From: Sulfitobacter albidus
Lineage (GTDB): Bacteria; Pseudomonadota; Alphaproteobacteria; Rhodobacterales; Rhodobacteraceae
NCBI RefSeq assembly: GCF_018200035.1
Contig: NZ_CP073581.1
Location: 2,476,501-2,540,500 of the forward strand
DNA: 64,000 nucleotides
Direction of reading: 5' to 3'
Shown: positions 10,341-27,261 of the stretch, in pieces
Layout: each line of letters begins with the position of its first letter
Numbering within the stretch: position 1 is the stretch's first letter
Program-made: the position numbers and the translations under genes
The notes under the pieces: generated by a model
The model's input: the letters and a program-made list of their open reading frames with translations, nothing else
What the model was told of the DNA's origin: nothing
The model's database searches: none

Positions 10341-10593
10341 TCCGGTTTAATCCCCGTGTTGCTCGTCATGGATGCGAGGGGCGCGCCCCTGCGGTGAATA
10401 TCGGTGCCCCACGCGTCCGCGGTGGCGTCGTCTGGGGCAGATGGTCCAAAGCAAATTGGCCGCGACGCTTCCGTTCCGGGGTAAGCGAGGCGGCGCGGCT
10501 TCAGAGGATCGGGCCTGGAAAGGCGGCCTGGATCGTGACCACTGCGGTATGATGTGCACCGACCGGGGCGACCCCCATCCGGCATATGGCGGG

Positions 10594-10622
10594 CGTATAC
10601 GCGCCGCCCGGCTGAGTGTCAA
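10594..10622 (-). promoter_or_regulatory. strong sigma-70-type promoter for the str operon
   Basis: On the minus strand TTGACA and TATACG are separated by exactly 17 bases. The only gene downstream on this strand is rpsL at 10340, which gives a leader of roughly 245 bases. The gap 10341-10718 contains this promoter and the leader, with no open frame I can support. The glycosyltransferase gene on the other strand starts at 10719, so its own promoter must also lie here. Confidence 0.7.
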
Positions 10623-10718
10623 CCGCCCTGCCCCGCTTGCCAAAAACCACCGCGCCGCCGCATAGTCGTCGCATTGCGGTGCTAGCCGTCGCAGGCGCAT
10701 CACGGCAAGGGGGCAGAC

Positions 10719-11525
10719 ATGCAGATCATCGGGCTGTGCCGGTTTTCCTACCCGGCCATCGGGGGCTTTCAGGTCGATCACGACACGATCGATCAGCGCA
10801 TTGCCTACCTCTACGGGGATGACCGCCTCGAAGAACGGTTTCGCCTGTTCGAGGCCGTGGCCCTGCCCTGTCTGCGCGCCCAGACAGACCCCGATTTCGA
10901 GCTGATCATCGTGGTGGGCGACCAGCTGCCCCGGCGGCATCTGGACCGGCTGCACGATCTGATCGCCGATCTGCCGCAGGCGCGCATCCACGCAGAGCCG
11001 CCGCGCCCGCAACGCGAGGTGATGAAAGAGATCCTCAACCGCGCGCGCCGCGACCCGGACGCGCCCTGCATCCAGTTTCGCAGCGATGACGACGACGCGG
11101 TGGCCATCGACTACATCGCGCGGTTGCGCCGCGCCGCGCGCGACAGCGATGCGCTGATCCGTCAGCACAAGGCCGTCGCGTTCGACTGGAACAAGGGCTA
11201 CATCGCCGAATACGGGCCCCACGGCATCCAGATGGCCGAAACCTTCCGCCCCTTTGACGTGGCCGGTCTGGGGATGTGGGTGCGCGGGGGCTGCAAGCTC
11301 ACGATCATGAATTTCGCCCACAACAAGATCAACCGCTTCATGCCGTCGATCAGTTTCGACGATCCGCGCATGTTCATCCGCGGGCACAACGGCTGGAACG
11401 ACAGCCGCCAGAAGACCCCCCGCAAGATCGACCTTGATCCCATCGGATTCGAGCACGCCGAGATCTTTCGCGACCGCTTTGCCGTGGATCTTGAGACGGT
11501 CGCGCGCGTGTTCGGGCGGGCCTAG
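10719..11525 (+). CDS. putative rhamnosyltransferase-type glycosyltransferase 1
   Basis: A 268-residue protein of the kind annotated as putative rhamnosyl transferase in roseobacters. It starts MQIIGLCRFSYPAIGGFQV. An acidic cluster near residues 126-130 (FRSDDDDAVAIDYIARL) resembles the DxD metal/nucleotide-sugar site of GT-A enzymes. No signal peptide or membrane segment is evident, so it is likely cytoplasmic, acting on an envelope or exopolysaccharide precursor. It is a clear paralogue of the next gene, which starts two bases after its stop. The acceptor and sugar cannot be read from the sequence. Confidence 0.75.
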   Translation: MQIIGLCRFSYPAIGGFQVDHDTIDQRIAYLYGDDRLEERFRLFEAVALPCLRAQTDPDFELIIVVGDQLPRRHLDRLHDLIADLPQARIHAEPPRPQREVMKEILNRARRDPDAPCIQFRSDDDDAVAIDYIARLRRAARDSDALIRQHKAVAFDWNKGYIAEYGPHGIQMAETFRPFDVAGLGMWVRGGCKLTIMNFAHNKINRFMPSISFDDPRMFIRGHNGWNDSRQKTPRKIDLDPIGFEHAEIFRDRFAVDLETVARVFGRA

Positions 11526-11527
11526 CG

Positions 11528-12337
11528 ATGCGCTGTGTCGGGATCTGTCGGTTCTCCTACGCCGGGCGCGGGGGATTCAGCGTGGGCTTTGATGATATGG
11601 AGGCGCAAAAGGCGTATCTGTATGATCCGGCGCGGATGGAGGAGCGGCTGCGCCTGTTCGAGGCGGTCACGCTGCCCTCGGTCGCCGGACAGACCGATCC
11701 CGATTTCACCTTTCTGATCGTGACGGGCAACAGCCTGCCGGAACCCTATCTCGCGCGGCTGCGTGCGCTGACGGCGGGCATCCCGCAATGCGAGATCCGC
11801 CAGTATCCGCCGCGCCCGCACCGGCGCATCATGCGCAAGGCGCTGCTGGACTGGCGCGGCGAGACGGACGCGGCGCATCTGCAGTTCCGGCTCGACGACG
11901 ACGATGCGATGGCGCTGGATTTTGTCGCGGCGTTCCGCCAGACGGCGCATGACATCGCCCCCATCCGCACGCGCCACCCGGCGGTGGCCGTGGATTTCAA
12001 CCGCGGCTATGTCTATACGGCGGGCGCCGAGGGGATGAAGCTTTGGCCCTATACCTACGCCTACTCGGCGATTGCGCTGGGGATCGTGGTGCAGCCGGGC
12101 AGCGACATCACCATCATGGGACAAGGCCATCAGAACCTGTGGCAGGAGATGCCCACCGTCACCTTTACGCACAGCGACATGATGCTGCGCGGGCATAATG
12201 ATTTCAACGACAGCCGGCTCAAGGGCAAGAAGAACGTGTTTGATTACCAACCCATGGACGCGGATCAGGCGGCGCATATCCGCGCGCGGTTTGGGGTGGA
12301 CGATGCGACCGTGCGCGCGGTGTTCTCACGCCCGTGA
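11528..12337 (+). CDS. putative rhamnosyltransferase-type glycosyltransferase 2
   Basis: A 269-residue paralogue of the preceding gene, with the same N-terminus (CRFSYAGRGGFSVGFDDME), the same RLFEAVTLPSVAGQTDPDF block and an acidic LDDDDAMALDFVAAF near residue 125. The tandem pair probably adds two related sugars or acts on two acceptors. It begins two bases after the first gene, so the two form an operon. Its 3' end overlaps the convergent EamA transporter gene by 12 bases. The pair is inserted between rpsL and rpoC, which are usually neighbours. Confidence 0.75.
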   Translation: MRCVGICRFSYAGRGGFSVGFDDMEAQKAYLYDPARMEERLRLFEAVTLPSVAGQTDPDFTFLIVTGNSLPEPYLARLRALTAGIPQCEIRQYPPRPHRRIMRKALLDWRGETDAAHLQFRLDDDDAMALDFVAAFRQTAHDIAPIRTRHPAVAVDFNRGYVYTAGAEGMKLWPYTYAYSAIALGIVVQPGSDITIMGQGHQNLWQEMPTVTFTHSDMMLRGHNDFNDSRLKGKKNVFDYQPMDADQAAHIRARFGVDDATVRAVFSRP

Positions 12338-13192
12338 CAGCTGCCGCTCGCGGTAGAAGGTAAAGAGCCCCGTGGCGATGACGATGACCGCCCCCAAGAG
12401 CGTCAGCAGCGTCGGGATCTCGTCAAAGACGGCAAAGCCCACGATCATCGCCACCACCAGACCGGTATAGCGAAACGGCGCGACAAAGCCGACCTCGCCC
12501 ACGCGCATGACCTGAATGCTAAGGAAATAGCCCGCAAAGATGAACACCGCGGAGCCCGCTATGAAACCCGCGTTCTGCGCGCCGATAGGGGCCCAAGCCT
12601 CTGTCAGTGAGGCGAGTCCAGCGGCCGCGGTGACCGCGAACGAGGTGCCCAGCGTCACCGAAAGCCCCGGTGCGGCGGGCGAAAGCCTGCGGGTGATCAG
12701 ATCGCGCGCGGTGACGCCCAGCACGGCAGCCAGCGCGTAGAGAGACCATTGGTTGAACCCCTCCGCACCCGGCCGGATGATCAGCAGCACACCGCAAAGC
12801 CCCACGACAATCGCCAGCATCCGCCGCCAGCCCACCGCCTCGCGGTAGACGAGCGCGGTGCCCAATGTCACCGTTAGCGGCACCACCTGCATAATCGCGT
12901 TGAGGTTGCCCAGCGGCATGTTGAACAGCGCGTTGAGAAAGAAGTACGAGGTCGTGATTTCGGCCAGCGCGCGCAGGCCGACGAGCGTGCGGTCCATCGG
13001 TGAGAGCCGTGTGCGCAGGGCACCCATCCAGGTGGCCAGCGCAAAGATCAGGGCCGTGGCGGCGAGCCCGCGCACGAAGATCAGCTGGAAAAGCGGGATC
13101 GACCCTTCGGTCAGACGCAGGAAACTGTCGTTGATGACGAAGGCCACCATCGAGCCCATCATCAGCAACGCGCCTTTGACATTCGCGGACAT
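12326..13192 (-). CDS. EamA-family drug/metabolite transporter
   Basis: A ten-helix inner-membrane permease of the DMT superfamily, with two EamA repeats. The start at 13192 (MSANVKGALLMMGSM) follows AAGGAG by six bases and gives 288 residues. Upstream in-frame codons run into a palindrome cluster and are not likely to be translated. Helices are evident throughout, for example PLGNLNAIMQVVPLTVTLGT and WRRMLAIVVGLCGVLLIIRP. The substrate is unknown; relatives include RhaT- and S-adenosylmethionine-type exporters. It ends in a 12-base tail-to-tail overlap with the second glycosyltransferase. Confidence 0.85.
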   Translation of the reverse strand: MSANVKGALLMMGSMVAFVINDSFLRLTEGSIPLFQLIFVRGLAATALIFALATWMGALRTRLSPMDRTLVGLRALAEITTSYFFLNALFNMPLGNLNAIMQVVPLTVTLGTALVYREAVGWRRMLAIVVGLCGVLLIIRPGAEGFNQWSLYALAAVLGVTARDLITRRLSPAAPGLSVTLGTSFAVTAAAGLASLTEAWAPIGAQNAGFIAGSAVFIFAGYFLSIQVMRVGEVGFVAPFRYTGLVVAMIVGFAVFDEIPTLLTLLGAVIVIATGLFTFYRERQLSRA

Positions 13193-13219
13193 GAAAGCTC
13201 CTTCAGCCTCACGCGGGGG

Positions 13220-13292
13220 CAAGAATTTGAGAAAATTCTTGGGCACAAACTTTCGGACGAAAGTTTGGTGTCAGACTTTCGGGGAAAGTCTG
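13220..13292. repeat. three consecutive palindromes between rpoC and EamA gene
   Basis: Three perfect or near-perfect inverted repeats follow one another: 13220-13241 (CAAGAATTT / AAATTCTTG), 13246-13267 (CAAACTTTC / GAAAGTTTG) and 13272-13292 (CAGACTTT / AAAGTCTG). Spacers of four bases separate them. The arms share an AAACTTTC-like core with palindromes near rpoB and both tuf genes. They fall between the rpoC terminator and the transporter start. Confidence 0.8.
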
Positions 13293-13305
13293 GGGGCGCA
13301 ACACG

Positions 13306-13335
13306 AAAAAAACCCCCGCGTGTGAACGCGGGGGT
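13306..13335 (-). terminator. rpoC intrinsic terminator
   Basis: A 10-bp GC stem AACCCCCGCG / CGCGGGGGTT with a 6-base loop, followed on the minus strand by seven T. It begins 25 bases after the rpoC stop and is a textbook terminator for the rpoBC transcript. Confidence 0.9.
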
Positions 13336-13360
13336 TTGGATTTTTTCGCCGGTCGCGGGA

Positions 13361-17614
<4,254 letters not shown>

Positions 17615-17661
17615 TCTTTTTCCTCAAGTGTCAGAGGGTGCGGGGGAGGGTTTGAGCGCGA

Positions 17662-17711
17662 CCCAAACTTTCTTGCGAAAGTTTGGGCACAAAGTTTGCT
17701 GGCAAACTTTG
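17662..17711. repeat. paired palindromes between rpoB and rpoC
   Basis: Two perfect palindromes lie three bases apart: 17662-17687 with 11-bp arms (CCCAAACTTTC / GAAAGTTTGGG) and 17690-17711 with 10-bp arms (CAAAGTTTGC / GCAAACTTTG). The second has the same arms as the first palindrome of the block near each tuf gene. Lying inside the rpoBC transcript, they would form RNA hairpins. Confidence 0.85.
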
Positions 17712-17720
17712 ACGCGGCGC

Positions 17721-21871
<4,151 letters not shown>

Positions 21872-22374
21872 CTTTCAAATTCTCACCGGCCCCACGACGC
21901 AGTTGGGCGACTGCGCGGGCGGCCATACGAGACGGCAATATCGGGGATCCATTCTCGCCACACGACCCAAAGCGCGGCACTCGATCCCCTGTTCTGCCTT
22001 GGAAAACCCCTGTAATCCAAGGGGCTTACCAAGTCAGAAATCGTACAACATGCCTTTTTCGCCGCGTGTGACTGGAGATTGTCAGACGTGGGTGGAAGGC
22101 TCCTGGCTGTACGACGGAAAAACGGCTTCGAATCAATCGAACCCGTGTGAAAAAGCTAAATAGGCGGTGAACAGGAGGAACGCAAGGGGGGCACACCCGG
22201 ACAGAAGCTGTCGGGGGTTTGCCAATGCTGCGACCGAGTGTCTCCCAAAAGCGGGCGACACGTCAAGGGGTGATGCAGGGCGGGCGGTCACCCGGCGGTC
22301 TCAATGGCCTTGTTCCGGGTATGCTATGCCTTTTGTCAACGCCACGCGGTCAGCAATGCGCGACACAAGCATAG

Positions 22375-22403
22375 AAAAACGGCGGCCCCTCTCAGGACCG
22401 CCG
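22375..22403 (-). terminator. attenuator between rplL and rpoB
   Basis: A GC-rich stem (CGGCGG / CCGCCG core, 22380-22403) is followed by five T on the minus strand, about 40 bases after the rplL stop. A partial terminator at this place sets the ratio of L7/L12 to RNA polymerase in E. coli; the same role is inferred here. The rest of the 573-base gap 21872-22444 holds a second hairpin near 22001-22022 (CCTTGGA / TCCAAGG) but no open frame I can support and no convincing promoter. Confidence 0.65.
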
Positions 22404-22444
22404 CTCTCAATTTCAAAAGGTGAGTTACCCCACCTCCAACCAGC

Positions 22445-22816
22445 TTAGGCCAGTTCGACTTCCGCGCCAGCTGCTTCCAGCTTGCCTTTGATGTCTTCGG
22501 CTTCGGCTTTGTCGACGCCTTCTTTGATCTTGCCACCGGCTTCGACCAGGTCTTTGGCTTCTTTCAGGCCCAGGCCTGTGATGCCGCGGACTTCCTTGAT
22601 CACGTTGATCTTGGAAGCGCCTGCGTTCTTGAGAACGACGTCGAATTCTGTCTTCTCTTCTTCGGCAGCACCTGCGTCTGCGGGGCCGGCCATCATCACT
22701 GCGCCGCCTGCGGCGGGCTCGATGCCGTACTCGTCCTTGAGGATGGTTTTCAGTTCTTGTGCTTCAAGCAGGGTCAGACCAACGATCTCTTCTGCCAGTT
22801 TTTTCAGATCAGCCAT
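22445..22816 (-). CDS. rplL: 50S ribosomal protein L7/L12
   Basis: The stalk protein that recruits the translation GTPases. The 123-residue product has the N-terminal dimerisation domain ([20 protein letters not shown]), an Ala/Gly-rich hinge around residues 38-52, and the C-terminal factor-binding domain ([27 protein letters not shown]). It follows rplJ by 71 bases. The length and domain order are normal. Several dimers bind one L10, which accords with the attenuator located after this gene. Confidence 0.98.
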   Translation of the reverse strand: MADLKKLAEEIVGLTLLEAQELKTILKDEYGIEPAAGGAVMMAGPADAGAAEEEKTEFDVVLKNAGASKINVIKEVRGITGLGLKEAKDLVEAGGKIKEGVDKAEAEDIKGKLEAAGAEVELA

Positions 22817-22887
22817 TTTAAGCTCTTTCCGTTAAGATGTGTGTTTTCCAGCGCAGTGCATCGGCACCACATCGGTTTGACGATTGC

Positions 22888-23400
22888 TTACGCAGCCTTG
22901 TCCTCGATCGTGGACAGGATGGATGCGATATTGCTTGCGGGCGCGCCAATGGCACCGGCGATGTTCGAAGCGGGGGCACCCAGCATGCCGGCGATGGTAG
23001 CAATAAGCTCCTCGCGCGAAGGCATCTTGGATACGGCTTCGACACCAGCGGTGTCCAACGCGTTCTCACCCATTGCACCACCAAGGATCACCAGCTTTGG
23101 GTTATCCTTGGAGAATTCCTGAGCAACCTTGGCAGCTGCCACGGGATCCTCGGAATAGGTCAGAACGGTCATGCCCGTCAGAAGGTCGGCGATGCTTGCG
23201 CATGGCTTTCCCTCAAGGGCGATCTTGGCGAGCCTGTTCTTGGCAACACGCACGGCCCCGCCTGCGGCACGGGCACGCGCGCGAAGGTCCTGCATTTCAG
23301 CAACTGTCAGACCGACGTAGTGGCTAACCACAACGACGCCAGAGCTTTCAAAGATCTGGCCGAGCTCTTCGACCAGCTGTTCTTTTTGTGCTCTATCCAC
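22888..23400 (-). CDS. rplJ: 50S ribosomal protein L10
   Basis: L10 anchors the L7/L12 stalk to 23S rRNA. The 170-residue protein starts with GTG at 23400, ten bases after GGAG, and reads [20 protein letters not shown]. It includes [14 protein letters not shown] and the C-terminal helix that carries L7/L12 dimers. A structured leader upstream may mediate autogenous control. In most relatives rplA is directly upstream, but here three unrelated genes separate them. Confidence 0.97.
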   Translation of the reverse strand: MDRAQKEQLVEELGQIFESSGVVVVSHYVGLTVAEMQDLRARARAAGGAVRVAKNRLAKIALEGKPCASIADLLTGMTVLTYSEDPVAAAKVAQEFSKDNPKLVILGGAMGENALDTAGVEAVSKMPSREELIATIAGMLGAPASNIAGAIGAPASNIASILSTIEDKAA

Positions 23401-23634
23401 AGTTTCACTCCAGTAAGGGAGGGTTGCCCCTCCGGCTCAGTTTTGCCGGGGGTGTCCCCGACATTTCGGGTCCTTACGGGTGGGGTGAGTGGCCTGCGGA
23501 GAGCCCGAAGGCTCAACATCAGAATTCTACCTTCCCGTCTCAGGCTGGAATTATGAAAGGTTGCCCCCTCACCGGCCGTCTCGGACGAAACGCACCGAGT
23601 GCCGACGAATCGGCTTTCGGTACACGCACGGTGT
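23401..23634 (-). promoter_or_regulatory. rplJ leader, candidate L10 regulatory RNA
   Basis: The 234 bases before rplJ contain several inverted repeats, including GAGCC / GGCTC near 23500 and a CCGG..GGGTGTCCCC-type element near 23445. A TAGAAT box lies near 23525 on the minus strand, but its -35 partner is poor. In other bacteria the L10/L12 complex binds a kink-turn in this leader; the equivalent here is inferred only from position. Confidence 0.35.
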
Positions 23635-24384
23635 CTAGGGCGTTTGCGCGCCAAAGGAAAGAGGGTTTGCCGCACGTCCGAGGGACGCGGTTTCCGTCTC
23701 GGGGGTGAGGCCGGAAATCTCAAGCACCAGCTTGCGCCGGACCGTCGCGGCAAAGCTGTCGCGCCCTTCGGCCGTGACCATGAAGGCACCGGGGCCGCCG
23801 ATGATCCGTTCTGCGTATTCCTGTTCAAGGTTCGCACCCGCGCGGCGCCCGTCCTCGGGACGCAGGATCGGCAGCGCGTTGATCGTCACCCCTGCGGCCA
23901 GAACCTGCGTGCGCGCCGAGGAAATCGAGGGGCCGGAGGAATTGCCGATACTGTCCCCGGAGAAATCAATGACCGCGCGCGGGGCGCGAATGTCGTTGCC
24001 CTGGATCAGGTCAAGCGCGGCCAGCAAGGCGCCACCGATGGCATTGCCGCCATAGACCTGCCGGGGCGGCCCGGCGAGCGCGTCGGCAAAGGCCTGCGCG
24101 CTGGCGGCGTCGCTGACCAATGTCCACGGCACCACAACGGCGGTATTGCTGGCCCATTCCACATAGGTGATCGCCACATTGCCGTAGATCGAATTGCCGA
24201 TGGCCGACAGCACCGAAGGGTCGGTGATCGCCGCCGCGTAGCCCTGCCGTTGAAACGCCAGCTCTTCGGCGTCGATGGAGCCGGAGCCATCGGCGAGCAG
24301 CACCAGCTCAAGCCCTGCCTCACGCGGAGATTGCGCGCCCAGCGGTGTGGCGAGCATCAAAAAAAGGATCAGTCTGAGGACCAT
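23635..24384 (-). CDS. secreted VWA-like protein, DUF1194 type
   Basis: A 249-residue protein with a signal peptide (MVLRLILFLMLATPLGA) followed by a von Willebrand A-like fold: LVLLADGSGSID near residue 28 is a DxSxS metal-site motif, and FSGDSIGNSSGPS lies near the second site. This layout fits the DUF1194 family of alphaproteobacterial proteins of unknown role. I chose the ATG at 24384 because it starts the signal peptide; the longer frame upstream lacks one. It lies downstream of the cytidylyltransferase gene, between rplA and rplJ, and may bind a surface component, which is inference. Confidence 0.8.
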   Translation of the reverse strand: MVLRLILFLMLATPLGAQSPREAGLELVLLADGSGSIDAEELAFQRQGYAAAITDPSVLSAIGNSIYGNVAITYVEWASNTAVVVPWTLVSDAASAQAFADALAGPPRQVYGGNAIGGALLAALDLIQGNDIRAPRAVIDFSGDSIGNSSGPSISSARTQVLAAGVTINALPILRPEDGRRAGANLEQEYAERIIGGPGAFMVTAEGRDSFAATVRRKLVLEISGLTPETETASLGRAANPLSFGAQTP

Positions 24385-24443
24385 CCCGCGAGGTTTGACG
24401 ATTTTGCCCCGTCTGGCAAGAGTTTCGCGGCCCGCCCTCCCCC

Positions 24444-24875
24444 TCAGGACACGGATTTGAGCCGCGGTTCTGGCCCGCGCATCTGCTGGATCAGCGCCTT
24501 GAGTTCCGTGGTCGAGATATTCTGCGTACGCGGCAGGTAGATCACGTCGCACAAATCGCGCAGGTCGTCGAATTTGCCCGCCCAATCATCCCCCATGGCA
24601 AACAGATCGACGTCATGGGCGACGATATCGGTGCGCTTTTGCGCCCAGTTTTCCTCGGCAATAACCTCATCCACGAAACGGCAGCTGCGCAGCATCTCGA
24701 CGCGGTCGGCGAAGGGGACGGCCGTGACCTTGCCCTTGCCCGCATTGAATTCATCGGTGGAGCAGGCCACGATCAGGCGGTCGCCAAGGGCGGCGAGCCT
24801 CTCGAACAGGCGCACGTGGCCGACGTGGAACAGATCATAGGTGCCGTAGGTGATGACGGTACGGGGACGGCTCAT
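24444..24875 (-). CDS. glycerol-3-phosphate cytidylyltransferase-like (TagD type)
   Basis: A 143-residue nucleotidyltransferase with TYGTYDLFHVGHVRLFERL, which contains the HxGH active-site motif, and QNISTTELKALI near the end, matching the ISTT motif of cytidylyltransferases. Such enzymes make CDP-glycerol or a related CDP-activated alcohol for surface polymers. The start at 24875 overlaps the stop of the LicD-like gene as ATGA, so the two are translationally coupled. Together they suggest attachment of a CDP-activated phospho-group to an envelope glycan. The exact substrate is not determined. Confidence 0.85.
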   Translation of the reverse strand: MSRPRTVITYGTYDLFHVGHVRLFERLAALGDRLIVACSTDEFNAGKGKVTAVPFADRVEMLRSCRFVDEVIAEENWAQKRTDIVAHDVDLFAMGDDWAGKFDDLRDLCDVIYLPRTQNISTTELKALIQQMRGPEPRLKSVS

Positions 24876-25801
24876 TCGAACTCCTCCAGAAAATCGGCGA
24901 ATTGCTGATGCGCGCGGCGCCATGGAAACTTGAACAGCGGATCGGGTGTTTGCCAGTTCTCGCCGTAGTTGCCGACAAGCATCTTTTCGGGATTTGCGGG
25001 AATGGGTTGTCCGGTGACGGCGCAGGGTTGCAGCGGCAGCACGTCCTCGCGCGCCAGATCGCCGAAACTGTGCGGGTAGATGAAAGCGCGCCCGTTCTCG
25101 AACCACGCCGGGAACAGATCGATCTGGATGCCCTCGACCGGCGTCAGCTTGTAGATCGACGCGCCCTTGTAGTTCTCTTCGTCAAAGATCCCCGCGATGC
25201 GCAACTTCTCGCGCAGGTCCCGCCATTCGCGCGCGGCCCCTTTTGGCGAGCGGGCGCGCAGGATCAGCGCAAAATCGACGTCATCGTCGTGGTCGATCAG
25301 CCGCTTGTCGCGGGTCACCCCCAGCAAGGTGCCGGAGTTGAGAAAGACCTCGTATCCGAGGTCTGCGAGCACGGAGATATGGGCGTGCACGCGCTCCCAG
25401 ATCGGCCCGTGATCCAGATCGGCAAGGGTATGGCGGCGGTAGCCGTGATTGGTCAGTTGAAGCGGCGCCAGATGATCTTCGATCAGCGTCGTAAAGCTTT
25501 CGAATTGCGCCATCTCCCCGCGCGTTTCGCGGATCTCGCGCAGGTTGGCGAGGCGGCGCACGGTCTTGGAGGGTTGCGTCCGTCGCAGCACGCAAAGCGC
25601 GATCATCGCCTCGTAGAACAGCGCGCGCTTGCGGCGGTGTCCCAGGGCGCGCAATTTGTTCTGGTAGTGAATGGCGTCGAACGTCGCGTCGTTGGCTTCC
25701 AGAGCGCCAATCGCCAAGCGCCGGATTTCTTCCACACTACGCCTGTGCTCCGCGGTCGAAAGATCCGCGGACGGCCTATCATCCGTCATGGTATTCATCA
25801 A
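24872..25801 (-). CDS. LicD-family phosphotransferase-like protein
   Basis: A 309-residue protein whose central region FLNSGTLLGVTRDKRLIDHD, followed by DDVDFAL, is the LicD signature: a nucleotidyltransferase-like fold with an acidic metal cluster near residue 165. LicD proteins transfer phosphocholine or similar groups from CDP donors to glycans. The first 100 residues are helical and not recognised. It overlaps the downstream TagD-like gene, which may supply its CDP donor. The gene is inserted between rplA and rplJ. Which phospho-group and which glycan are involved is not shown. Confidence 0.8.
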   Translation of the reverse strand: MMNTMTDDRPSADLSTAEHRRSVEEIRRLAIGALEANDATFDAIHYQNKLRALGHRRKRALFYEAMIALCVLRRTQPSKTVRRLANLREIRETRGEMAQFESFTTLIEDHLAPLQLTNHGYRRHTLADLDHGPIWERVHAHISVLADLGYEVFLNSGTLLGVTRDKRLIDHDDDVDFALILRARSPKGAAREWRDLREKLRIAGIFDEENYKGASIYKLTPVEGIQIDLFPAWFENGRAFIYPHSFGDLAREDVLPLQPCAVTGQPIPANPEKMLVGNYGENWQTPDPLFKFPWRRAHQQFADFLEEFE

Positions 25802-25928
25802 AAGTCCTGCCTGAACTGCTATGTATCTTATGCGCCTTTGCGGCGTTTATTGGGCCTGAGGATTACACAATTGGCCTATTCCCGCAATTTTTTTCGCAAT
25901 TTGCGGAAGATTGAAGGCCAAAACGCAA

Positions 25929-25954
25929 GCGGGCACCCCCGAAGGGATGCCCGC
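25929..25954 (-). terminator. hairpin after rplA
   Basis: A GCGGGCA / TGCCCGC stem lies 24 bases after the rplA stop. On the minus strand it is followed by a T-poor sequence, so it is a moderate terminator candidate. It would separate rplKA from the LicD-like gene. Confidence 0.55.
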
Positions 25955-25977
25955 AGGACACAGTTTGTGCTGTGTAT

Positions 25978-26676
25978 TTACTCAGTGACGGCGTTGTCGA
26001 TGGCCACTGTCACGCCGGGGCCCATGGTGGAGCTCAGCGCGATTTTCTGCATGTAGGAGCCTTTGGCGCCCGTTGGCTTGGCCTTGGCCACCGCGCCGAC
26101 GAAAGCGCGGATGTTTTCGACCAGCTTGGCCTCGTCAAACGACGCTTTGCCGACGCCTGCGTGCACGACACCGCCTTTTTCCGCCTTGAACTGGACCTCA
26201 CCGCCCTTGGCTGCCTTCACGGCGGCCTCGACGTCCATGGTCACGGTGCCGACCTTGGGGTTCGGCATCAGGTTGCGCGGGCCCAGCACCTTACCCAGAC
26301 GGCCCACGATGGGCATCATGTCGGGGGTGGCGATGCAGCGGTCAAAGTCGATCTTGCCGGACTGCACGGTTTCCATCAGGTCTTCGGCGCCGACGATGTC
26401 GGCCCCTGCGGCTTGTGCTTCCTCGGCCTTGGGGCCACGGGCGAAGACGGCGACGCGCACGTCCTTGCCGGTGCCGTTGGGCAGACCGACGACGCCGCGG
26501 ACCATCTGGTCGGCGTGGCGCGGGTCGATCCCGAGGTTCATCGCAATTTCGACGGTCTCGTCGAATTTCGCGGTGGCGTTGGCCTTGATCAGCGCGACAG
26601 CTTCTTCAACGGACAGGTTTTCCTGTGCGCCAAAGGCTTCGCGTGCGGCGCGGGTGCGTTTTCCGAGTTTTGCCAT
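25978..26676 (-). CDS. rplA: 50S ribosomal protein L1
   Basis: L1 forms the mobile stalk at the E site and is a translational repressor of rplKA in many bacteria. The 232-residue protein carries the family region [18 protein letters not shown] and the signature [19 protein letters not shown]. It starts one base after rplK stops. A hairpin follows it. Nothing is unusual in the protein itself. Confidence 0.97.
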   Translation of the reverse strand: MAKLGKRTRAAREAFGAQENLSVEEAVALIKANATAKFDETVEIAMNLGIDPRHADQMVRGVVGLPNGTGKDVRVAVFARGPKAEEAQAAGADIVGAEDLMETVQSGKIDFDRCIATPDMMPIVGRLGKVLGPRNLMPNPKVGTVTMDVEAAVKAAKGGEVQFKAEKGGVVHAGVGKASFDEAKLVENIRAFVGAVAKAKPTGAKGSYMQKIALSSTMGPGVTVAIDNAVTE

Positions 26677-26677
26677 C

Positions 26678-27103
26678 TTACTTCACCTCGATGCCCATGG
26701 ACTTGGCCGAGCCAAGGATAATCTTCATTGCCGCTTCCACGTCATTCGCGCTCAGATCGGCGGCTTTCGCCTCGGCGATTTCGCGCAGCTGCTTGGTTGT
26801 CACGGTGCCGACGGTTTCACGGCTGGGCGTTTTCGCACCCGAGTTCACCTTGGCGGCTTTTTTCAGGTAGTAGGACGCCGGCGGCGTCTTGATGTCCATC
26901 TGGAAGGACTTGTCCTGATAATAGCTGATGACGGTCGGGCATGGGGCGCCTGGCTCCATATCGGCCGTCTTGGCGTTGAACGCCTTGCAGAATTCCATGA
27001 TGTTGATGCCGCGCTGACCCAGTGCTGGGCCGACCGGGGGGGAGGGGTTTGCCTGCCCCGCCTTGATCTGCAACTTCATCGTACCGACGAGTTTCTTGGC
27101 CAT
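26678..27103 (-). CDS. rplK: 50S ribosomal protein L11
   Basis: L11 binds the GTPase-associated centre of 23S rRNA and is needed for the RelA response. The 141-residue product has the Pro-rich N-terminus [20 protein letters not shown] and the C-terminal rRNA-binding helix region around [20 protein letters not shown]. An AAGGAG lies before the start. It is the first gene of the rplKA unit and has its own promoter candidate at 27227-27255. Confidence 0.97.
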   Translation of the reverse strand: MAKKLVGTMKLQIKAGQANPSPPVGPALGQRGINIMEFCKAFNAKTADMEPGAPCPTVISYYQDKSFQMDIKTPPASYYLKKAAKVNSGAKTPSRETVGTVTTKQLREIAEAKAADLSANDVEAAMKIILGSAKSMGIEVK

Positions 27104-27226
27104 TGGCCTTCTCCTTTCAACACCCTCGGGTCGCGACCCTTCGGGATATGTGTTGCGTGGTCCGGTCCGGGCGCCGCGGCCCCCTCGCCTCCCACGATGT
27201 GAATCGCCCCGAGAGACGATTGGGGC

Positions 27227-27255
27227 TGGATACCGAGCCCGTGCGCGTTTTGCAA
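27227..27255 (-). promoter_or_regulatory. candidate promoter for rplKA
   Basis: TTGCAA and TATCCA boxes on the minus strand are 17 bases apart, about 125 bases before rplK. They overlap the end of the acetyltransferase gap. This would free rplKA from the secE-nusG transcript, which has its own terminator at 28037-28068. Confidence 0.5.
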
Positions 27256-27261
27256 GAGGTG

